DNA of 36,188 nucleotides from Mycolicibacterium llatzerense. Lineage in GTDB: Bacteria; Actinomycetota; Actinomycetes; Mycobacteriales; Mycobacteriaceae. A program made the translations under genes and the position numbers. Below the pieces are notes generated by a model, which saw only the letters and a program-made list of their open reading frames with translations, made no database searches and had not been told where the DNA came from. The stretch covers positions 1 to 36,188 of the forward strand of contig NZ_JXST01000052.1 of NCBI RefSeq assembly GCF_000878195.1, in the 5' to 3' direction. Below are positions 31,512 to 36,188 of this stretch, piece after piece; the stretch's first letter is position 1; every line of letters begins with the position of its first letter.

Positions 31512-34034
31512 ATGTTTGAGAGATTCACCGACCGGGCCCGTCGGGTCGTCGTCCTGGCTCAAGAAGAAGCCCGGATGCTCAACCACAACTACATCGGCAC
31601 CGAGCACATCCTGCTTGGACTCATTCATGAGGGCGAGGGCGTCGCCGCCAAGTCTCTGGAATCGCTGGGCATCTCGCTGGAAGGCGTGCGCAGTCAGGTC
31701 GAGGAGATCATCGGTCAGGGCCAGCAGGCTCCGTCCGGGCACATCCCCTTCACTCCGCGCGCCAAAAAGGTCCTCGAGCTGTCGCTGCGCGAGGCGCTGC
31801 AGCTCGGCCACAACTACATCGGCACCGAGCACATCCTGCTCGGCCTGATCCGCGAGGGTGAAGGCGTCGCCGCTCAGGTGCTCGTGAAGCTGGGCGCCGA
31901 GCTGACCCGCGTGCGTCAGCAGGTCATCCAGCTGCTCTCGGGCTACCAGGGCAAGGAGACCGCCGAAGCCGGCACCGGTGGCCGCGGTGGCGAGACGGGC
32001 AACCCGTCGACGTCGCTCGTGCTCGACCAGTTCGGCCGCAACCTGACCGCCGCCGCCGCCGAGGGCAAACTCGACCCGGTCATCGGCCGCGAGAAGGAAA
32101 TCGAGCGGGTCATGCAGGTGCTGAGCCGCCGCACCAAGAACAACCCGGTGCTGATCGGTGAGCCCGGTGTCGGTAAGACCGCCGTCGTCGAGGGCCTGGC
32201 GCAGGCCATCGTGCACGGCGAGGTCCCCGAGACGCTCAAGGACAAGCAGCTCTACACGCTGGACCTCGGTTCGCTGGTCGCCGGCAGCCGCTACCGCGGT
32301 GACTTCGAAGAGCGCCTGAAGAAGGTGCTCAAGGAGATCAACACCCGCGGCGACATCATCCTGTTCATCGACGAGCTGCACACGCTCGTCGGTGCGGGTG
32401 CCGCCGAGGGCGCCATCGACGCCGCCAGCATCCTGAAGCCGAAGCTGGCCCGTGGCGAGCTGCAGACCATCGGTGCGACCACCCTCGACGAGTACCGCAA
32501 GTACATCGAGAAGGACGCCGCGCTCGAGCGCCGGTTCCAGCCGGTGCAGGTGGGTGAGCCGACTGTCGAGCACACCATCGAGATCCTCAAGGGTCTGCGC
32601 GACCGTTACGAGGCGCACCACCGCGTCTCGATCACCGACGGTGCGCTGGTCGCCGCCGCGACGCTGGCCGACCGGTACATCAACGACCGGTTCCTGCCGG
32701 ACAAGGCCATCGACCTGATCGACGAGGCCGGTGCCCGCATGCGCATCCGCCGGATGACCGCTCCGCCAGACCTGCGCGAGTTCGACGAGAAGATCGCCGA
32801 CGCGCGCCGGGAGAAGGAATCGGCCATCGACGCGCAGGACTTCGAGAAGGCAGCCCGGCTGCGCGACTCGGAGAAGACGCTGGTCGCCCAGCGCGCCGAG
32901 CGTGAGAAGCAGTGGCGTTCGGGTGACCTCGACGTGGTCGCCGAGGTCGACGACGAGCAGATCGCCGAGGTCCTGGGCAACTGGACCGGCATCCCGGTCT
33001 TCAAGCTGACCGAGGCCGAGACCACGCGCCTGCTGCGCATGGAAGATGAGCTGCACAAGCGGATCATCGGCCAGGTCGACGCCGTCAAGGCGGTCTCGAA
33101 GGCCATCCGGCGTACCCGGGCCGGCCTGAAGGACCCGAAGCGTCCGTCGGGCTCGTTCATCTTCGCCGGCCCGTCCGGTGTCGGTAAGACCGAGCTGTCG
33201 AAGGCGCTGGCCGAGTTCCTGTTCGGCGACGACGACGCGCTCATCCAGATCGACATGGGCGAGTTCCACGACCGCTTCACCGCGTCGCGGCTGTTCGGTG
33301 CCCCTCCGGGCTACGTCGGCTACGAAGAGGGCGGCCAGCTCACCGAGAAGGTGCGCCGCAAGCCCTTCAGCGTCGTGCTGTTCGACGAGATCGAGAAGGC
33401 CCACCAGGAGATCTACAACAGCCTCCTGCAGGTCCTCGAAGACGGCCGCCTGACCGACGGTCAGGGTCGCACCGTCGACTTCAAGAACACCGTGCTGATC
33501 TTCACCTCGAACCTCGGTACGAGCGACATCAGCAAGGCGGTTGGCCTCGGCTTCACCTCCGGTGGCGGCGAGAACAACTACGAGCGCATGAAGCTCAAGG
33601 TGCACGACGAGCTGAAGAAGCACTTCCGCCCGGAGTTCCTGAACCGTATCGACGACATCATCGTGTTCCACCAGCTGACGCAGGACGAGATCGTCCAGAT
33701 GGTGGAGCTGATGATCGCCCGGGTCGGCAAGCAGCTCAAGGCCAAGGACATGGAGATGGAGCTGACGCCGAAGGCGAAGGCGCTCCTGGCCCGTCGCGGT
33801 TTCGATCCGGTGCTCGGTGCGCGGCCGCTGCGTCGCACCATCCAGCGCGAGATCGAGGACCAGCTCTCGGAGAAGATTCTCTTCGAAGAGGTCGGCCCCG
33901 GTCAGCTGGTCACCGTGGATGTCGAGAACTGGGACGGCGAGAGCGCCAACACCGAGGACGCGAAGTTCACGTTCGCCGGACGTCGCAAGGAATCGGCCGA
34001 CTTGGCCGAGGCCGCAGCCACTGCCGCCGAATAA
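31512..34034 (+). CDS. clpC1: ATP-dependent Clp protease ATP-binding subunit ClpC1
   Basis: An 840-residue HSP100 unfoldase that feeds ClpP1P2; it is essential in mycobacteria. The order is: two Clp-N repeats (1-140; FTDRARRVVVLAQEEAR and NYIGTEHILLGL appearing twice), AAA module 1 with Walker A GEPGVGKT (216-223) and Walker B IILFIDELH, and the middle domain with UVR-like FDEKIADARREKESAIDAQDFEKAARLRD. AAA module 2 follows with Walker A GPSGVGKT (553-560) and VVLFDEIEKAH, and the C-terminal region has LNRIDDIIVFHQL and GARPLRRTIQREIE. It is nearly collinear with M. tuberculosis ClpC1 as I remember it. The leader from the predicted ClgR-linked promoter is long (about 150 bases). A strong terminator follows. 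Confidence 0.98.
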   Translation: MFERFTDRARRVVVLAQEEARMLNHNYIGTEHILLGLIHEGEGVAAKSLESLGISLEGVRSQVEEIIGQGQQAPSGHIPFTPRAKKVLELSLREALQLGHNYIGTEHILLGLIREGEGVAAQVLVKLGAELTRVRQQVIQLLSGYQGKETAEAGTGGRGGETGNPSTSLVLDQFGRNLTAAAAEGKLDPVIGREKEIERVMQVLSRRTKNNPVLIGEPGVGKTAVVEGLAQAIVHGEVPETLKDKQLYTLDLGSLVAGSRYRGDFEERLKKVLKEINTRGDIILFIDELHTLVGAGAAEGAIDAASILKPKLARGELQTIGATTLDEYRKYIEKDAALERRFQPVQVGEPTVEHTIEILKGLRDRYEAHHRVSITDGALVAAATLADRYINDRFLPDKAIDLIDEAGARMRIRRMTAPPDLREFDEKIADARREKESAIDAQDFEKAARLRDSEKTLVAQRAEREKQWRSGDLDVVAEVDDEQIAEVLGNWTGIPVFKLTEAETTRLLRMEDELHKRIIGQVDAVKAVSKAIRRTRAGLKDPKRPSGSFIFAGPSGVGKTELSKALAEFLFGDDDALIQIDMGEFHDRFTASRLFGAPPGYVGYEEGGQLTEKVRRKPFSVVLFDEIEKAHQEIYNSLLQVLEDGRLTDGQGRTVDFKNTVLIFTSNLGTSDISKAVGLGFTSGGGENNYERMKLKVHDELKKHFRPEFLNRIDDIIVFHQLTQDEIVQMVELMIARVGKQLKAKDMEMELTPKAKALLARRGFDPVLGARPLRRTIQREIEDQLSEKILFEEVGPGQLVTVDVENWDGESANTEDAKFTFAGRRKESADLAEAAATAAE

Positions 34035-34043
34035 CGGATCACG

Positions 34044-34081
34044 AAAAATACCCTCCCCGAACTTCGGGGAGGGTATTTTTC
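34044..34081 (+). terminator. Strong intrinsic terminator after clpC1
   Basis: An uninterrupted stem of about 13 bp, ATACCCTCCCCGA / TCGGGGAGGGTAT around an ACT loop, is flanked by A-rich and T-rich tracts (AAAA before, TTTTT after). It starts about ten bases after the clpC1 TAA. The A-tract would let it work on the opposite strand as well. Confidence 0.95.
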
Positions 34082-34091
34082 GGTGGGGGTG

Positions 34092-34097
34092 TATCTT
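34092..34097 (+). promoter_or_regulatory. -10 element for the cbtB-cbtA riboswitch transcript
   Basis: TATCTT fits TANNNT and would start transcription near 34104, at the 5' edge of the riboswitch. The matching -35 would fall in the clpC1 terminator stem, so terminator and promoter overlap. Confidence 0.4.
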
Positions 34098-34103
34098 GAT
34101 CCC

Positions 34104-34232
34104 GGTATGACGGGGTATGGAAGCCGGTGAGAATCCGGCACGGTTGCGCCACTGTGAAACCCCCGGGGTGAGTCAGATCTTTCGCCGTCGTACAAAACCG
34201 AACACGTAGGGGCGCGTGACCCCATAGGAGGT
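34104..34232 (+). ncRNA. Cobalamin riboswitch controlling cbtB-cbtA
   Basis: The leader contains the conserved cobalamin aptamer blocks: GGAAGCCGGTGAGAATCCGG (34118-34137), then a GCGCCACTGTGA block and a B12-box-like AGTCAGATC. A distal hairpin region ends with CCCATAGGAGG, so the ribosome site of cbtB (AGGAGG, 34226-34231) lies at the 3' edge and could be sequestered by GGGGCGCGTGACCCC-like pairing. The gene pair downstream, a cobalt transporter, is a known target of B12 riboswitches. The exact ends are approximate. Confidence 0.88.
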
Positions 34233-34238
34233 TTGACC

Positions 34239-34481
34239 ATGACGAGCAGTGCAGTTTCGAAGACTGGGCTGGTTTCCAAGCCGCATGTTTCCGCTGAGGC
34301 CCATCGGACACTCTCGGCCACTCGGGTAGCGGTGCTGCTGGGTGTGACGATCTTTCTGGCGGTGCTGGCGTACTACCTCGTCGGTGTCGACGAGGGCATG
34401 ATGTCGATGTTCGGCAAGACCGTCGTGGTCCACGAGTGGGTGCACGACTCGCGGCACTTCCTCGGCTTCCCCTGCCACTGA
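34239..34481 (+). CDS. cbtB: CbtB, small subunit of a cobalt transporter
   Basis: An 80-residue membrane protein with one transmembrane helix (about 31-49, VAVLLGVTIFLAVLAYYLV) and the histidine-rich C-terminal signature HEWVHDSRHFLGFPCH, typical of CbtB and probably metal-binding. ATG 34239 has AGGAGG with a seven-base spacing; TTG 34233 is an unlikely alternative. It is preceded by a cobalamin riboswitch and followed 13 bases later by cbtA. CbtAB is predicted, on the basis of riboswitch and B12-gene linkage in other bacteria, to import cobalt. Confidence 0.92.
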   Translation: MTSSAVSKTGLVSKPHVSAEAHRTLSATRVAVLLGVTIFLAVLAYYLVGVDEGMMSMFGKTVVVHEWVHDSRHFLGFPCH

Positions 34482-34494
34482 TCCAGGGGACCTT

Positions 34495-35403
34495 GTGGAA
34501 ATCCGCGTCATCGGGCGCGGAGCCCTCGCCGGTTTGATCGCCGGCATTCTGGGGTTCCTGTTTGCCCGCATTTTTGCTGAACCCGCCATCGACAAGGCCA
34601 TCGACTACGAGTCCGGCCGCATGAATGTGCTCTCGACCATTCACACCGCCATGGGCCATCCGGTCGAGCCGGACGGACCGGAGCTGTTCAGCCGCTCCAT
34701 CCAGTCGGGTATCGGTGCGGCCACCGGCATCATCGCCTTCTCGGTGGCGATGGGTGCCCTGGTCGCCGTCGCCTATCTGGTGCTGCACGGCCGCTTCAAG
34801 GTGCGGCCGCTGGTGCTGGGCTGGACCGTCGCCGGCTTCGGTTTCCTCGGCGTGTACCTGCTGCCGTTCGTCAAATACCCGGCGAACCCGCCGGCGATCG
34901 GCCACGAGTTCACCATGGAGGCCCGCGGTTTCCTCTACCTGGGCATGGTGTGGGGATCGCTGACGCTATTGGGGCTCGCGGTGTTCGCCGCACGCAAGCT
35001 GTCCGCGAAGGTCGGCTGGGCACGTGCGGTCGGGATCGCGGTGCTCGGGTTCTTCGTGGTGTACGGCGGCCTGCTGGCGGCGCTGCCGTCGCTTGGCGAT
35101 CTGGCCGCCAACGTCGAGCACTCCGGCGAACTCGGCTTCGCGCGCGCCGCAACCGAGACACCGCAGCCCATCACCAACACCTTCACCACGCCGGTGACCA
35201 TCGACGGCAAGGTCTACGCCCCCGGGCAGCTGATCTATCCGGGCTTCGACGCCGACCTGCTGTGGAAGTTCCGGTGGTACTCGCTGCTCGATCAGGCACT
35301 GATCTGGGCGGTCATCGGGCTGGTGTTCGGCGGGCTCGTCGAGCGTTACCTCGGTGGCGCGAAGCAGGCCGTGCCGGCAAAGGATGTGGCAGCAGCCGTC
35401 TGA
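34495..35403 (+). CDS. cbtA: CbtA, membrane subunit of a cobalt transporter
   Basis: A 302-residue polytopic membrane protein. About six helices are visible: 7-26 (RGALAGLIAGILGFLFARI), 75-97, 102-122, 145-163, 175-197 and 265-285. The N-terminus contains the family's AGLIAG and a conserved RIFAEP, and a loop includes KYPANPPAIG, a CbtA hallmark. A soluble loop (about 200-255) precedes the last helix. GTG 34495 follows cbtB by 13 bases. With CbtB it would import cobalt for cobalamin synthesis, under feedback from cobalamin through the riboswitch upstream. The mechanism and partners are not established. Confidence 0.9.
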   Translation: MEIRVIGRGALAGLIAGILGFLFARIFAEPAIDKAIDYESGRMNVLSTIHTAMGHPVEPDGPELFSRSIQSGIGAATGIIAFSVAMGALVAVAYLVLHGRFKVRPLVLGWTVAGFGFLGVYLLPFVKYPANPPAIGHEFTMEARGFLYLGMVWGSLTLLGLAVFAARKLSAKVGWARAVGIAVLGFFVVYGGLLAALPSLGDLAANVEHSGELGFARAATETPQPITNTFTTPVTIDGKVYAPGQLIYPGFDADLLWKFRWYSLLDQALIWAVIGLVFGGLVERYLGGAKQAVPAKDVAAAV

Positions 35404-35429
35404 CGATTCCGGTTGCTGCGCACTACAGT
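35401..35429 (+). promoter_or_regulatory. Promoter for the YbjQ-type gene
   Basis: TGACGA (35401-35406), a 17-base spacer and TACAGT (35424-35429) form a plausible sigma-A promoter starting at the cbtA stop codon, with transcription from about 35436 and a ribosome site AAAGG seven bases before ATG 35462. Confidence 0.45.
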
Positions 35430-35461
35430 TCGAGGCGTACCGACCAACGAAAGGCTGCAGC

Positions 35462-35890
35462 ATGCTGGTTGTCACGACGAATGACCTGCCCGGGTGGGAG
35501 ATTCAGCGAGTCTGCGGTGAGGTCTTCGGCCTTACCGTCCGGTCCCGGAACGCCTTCGCGCAGATGGGTGCCGGCTTCAAGGCGATGTTCGGCGGCGAGT
35601 TGCAGGGCATGACCAAGAACCTGGCCGAGAGCCGCAACGAGGCCATGGGCCGGCTCCTCCAGGAATGTCAGGCCCGCGGCGGCAATGCCATCGTCGCGAT
35701 GCGGTTCGACACCACCGAGATCGGTGATGTGTGGACCGAGATCTGCGCGTATGGCACTGCGGTGCAGGCGGTTCCGGTCACCGATGCCGCTCGCTACACG
35801 GCGCAGCAGCTGGGTTACGGCGGTGGCCCGACCGGTCCGGGTGGTCCGGCTGGACCGGTTGGCCCGGTTGGCCCCGGTCCGACAGGGTAA
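35462..35890 (+). CDS. YbjQ/DUF74 family protein with collagen-like C-terminal tail
   Basis: A 142-residue protein. Residues 1-110 form the YbjQ (DUF74, 'heavy-metal-binding') domain: MLVVTTNDLPGWEI, the VRSRNAF segment, a helix MTKNLAESRNEAMGRLLQECQARGGNAIVAMRFDTTEIG, and the strand EICAYGTAVQAVPV. The domain is a small pentameric fold in other bacteria, with no firmly known function. The C-terminal 23 residues after QLGYGG are Gly-x-x repeats rich in Pro (GPTGPGGPAGPVGPVGPG), like a short collagen-like tail. ATG 35462 has AAAGG seven bases upstream. It lies between two cobalamin riboswitches but has its own promoter-like element. Confidence 0.88.
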   Translation: MLVVTTNDLPGWEIQRVCGEVFGLTVRSRNAFAQMGAGFKAMFGGELQGMTKNLAESRNEAMGRLLQECQARGGNAIVAMRFDTTEIGDVWTEICAYGTAVQAVPVTDAARYTAQQLGYGGGPTGPGGPAGPVGPVGPGPTG

Positions 35891-35910
35891 TCTCCTCGGC
35901 GCAGCTGGTT

Positions 35911-35938
35911 TACCCGTGACGCTTCGGTGTCATGGGTA
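35911..35938 (+). terminator. Stem-loop after the YbjQ-type gene (possible terminator without T-run)
   Basis: TACCCGTGAC pairs with GTCATGGGTA through ten positions with one G-T pair, around an eight-base loop GCTTCGGT. No T-tract follows, but mycobacterial terminators often lack one. It lies 20 bases after the stop and just before the riboswitch. Confidence 0.4.
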
Positions 35939-36064
35939 TCGAATGGCGGTGATTCGCCATGAGAGGGAACCCGGTGAGAATCCGGGACTGTCCCGCAGCG
36001 GTAAGCAGGAACGACCGCCGTCATCCGCACTGGTTCATCTCGAATTGGGAAGCGACGGCCACTA
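35939..36064 (+). ncRNA. Cobalamin riboswitch (classical type), separated from its gene by an IS
   Basis: The full consensus order is present: GGGAACCCGGTGAGAATCCG (35965-35984), the core GGACTGTCCCGCAGCGGTAA, GGAACGACCGCCG, the peripheral CACTGG, and a B12 box GGGAAGCGACGGCCA ending at about 36061. It is a textbook actinobacterial cobalamin aptamer. No expression platform or target gene follows: within five bases the sequence becomes the end of an insertion sequence. Confidence 0.93.
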
Positions 36065-36188
36065 GGGCGTGTCTCCCGAATGTGAGGGTGTTATCGGCGA
36101 CGATTGATCGGTGACACGGATGGATGTGATTTCTGACGAGTTCTGGGCTGTCGTGGAACCCTTGATGCCCTCGCATGAAGGCAAGCGG
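36065..36188 (+). mobile_element. Left end of an IS5-type insertion sequence (truncated by window)
   Basis: Right after the riboswitch B12 box and a CTAG (36062-36065), the sequence GGGCGTGTCTCCCGA looks like an IS terminal repeat, followed by a short leader and the start of a transposase gene. The CTAG resembles the target preferred by the IS427 group of the IS5 family. The right end and the target duplication lie outside the window, so the boundary is approximate. Confidence 0.7.
36111..36188 (+). CDS. IS5-family transposase, N-terminal fragment (partial at window edge)
   Basis: The frame starts with GTG 36111 (in-frame TGA stop at 36105-36107; ATG 36120 is the alternative) and runs off the window. 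The visible residues MDVISDEFWAVVEPLMPSHE, then GKR, are the characteristic beginning of IS5/IS427-group transposases in actinobacteria (helical insertion domain with SDEFW..VEPLLP). Only about 26 residues are seen, so the DDE catalytic part and integrity cannot be assessed. No other reading gives a recognisable protein here. Confidence 0.8.
   Translation, partial: MTRMDVISDEFWAVVEPLMPSHEGKR

Noticed and set aside
31389..33671. Long minus-strand open frame opposite clpC1 (760 codons)
   Set aside because: Low-complexity Leu/Val/Asp-rich translation with no domain, fully antisense to an unmistakable ClpC1. Shadow of codon bias.
1..36188. tRNA, rRNA or CRISPR loci
   Set aside because: Read for cloverleaf arms with TTCGA-type loops and for regular repeats; nothing convincing was found, though a short tRNA could be missed by eye.

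Overview
The window is chromosomal DNA from a GC-rich actinobacterium, almost certainly a mycobacterium and probably a rapidly growing environmental one (Mycolicibacterium-type). Codon third positions are dominated by G/C, GTG and TTG starts are common, and the gene order closely follows two blocks I remember from Mycobacterium tuberculosis H37Rv: ppa-dacB-Rv3626c-tilS-hpt and ephA/ftsH-folE-folP-folB-folK-Rv3605c-Rv3604c-Rv3603c-panC-panD-coaX-lysS-lsr2-clpC1. That comparison is from memory, not from a search.

Layout. 1-1854: a gene tail, a DUF222/HNH (13E12-type) nuclease-like protein and a DCC-family thiol oxidoreductase. 1846-5992: a tight leftward unit AarF/ABC1 kinase - cytochrome P450 - atypical SDR, facing a TetR regulator across a short AT-rich region with overlapping promoter-like elements. 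6014-10575: ppa (leftward), then dacB - DUF2342 metalloprotease - tilS - hpt (rightward). 10621-12837: a molybdopterin/4Fe-4S oxidoreductase. 12863-15547: a compact three-gene module (EspC/DUF2580-like protein with a YxxxD signal, an alpha/beta hydrolase with a WxG N-terminal domain, and a lipoprotein) that looks like a type VII secretion substrate with partner and surface lipoprotein. 15544-18370: leftward ephA-like epoxide hydrolase - flavin monooxygenase - lpqG-like SIMPL lipoprotein, with translational coupling between the first two.

18516-28004 is a long rightward run of housekeeping genes. It holds the membrane protease FtsH, then folate synthesis (folE, folP, folB, folK), two membrane proteins, then pantothenate/CoA synthesis (a DUF2520 candidate ketopantoate reductase, panC, panD, coaX). 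Most junctions overlap by 1-8 bases. A leftward fold-type III PLP enzyme (28011-29279) separates this from lysS, lsr2 and clpC1. lsr2 and clpC1 are each followed by a clear intrinsic terminator, and a near-perfect ClgR box lies upstream of clpC1.

34092-36188 is accessory. A cobalamin riboswitch precedes the cobalt transporter genes cbtB and cbtA, followed by a YbjQ-type protein with a collagen-like tail. A second, classical cobalamin riboswitch follows, and its downstream gene is cut off by the left end of an IS5-type insertion sequence that runs off the window. The most interesting points are the exported hydrolase module, the riboswitch orphaned by an IS, the candidate PanG in the pan operon, the compositional break inside lysS, and the molybdoenzyme without an obvious molybdenum ligand. 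No tRNA, rRNA or CRISPR array was seen, and no gene-free stretch exceeds 300 bases.
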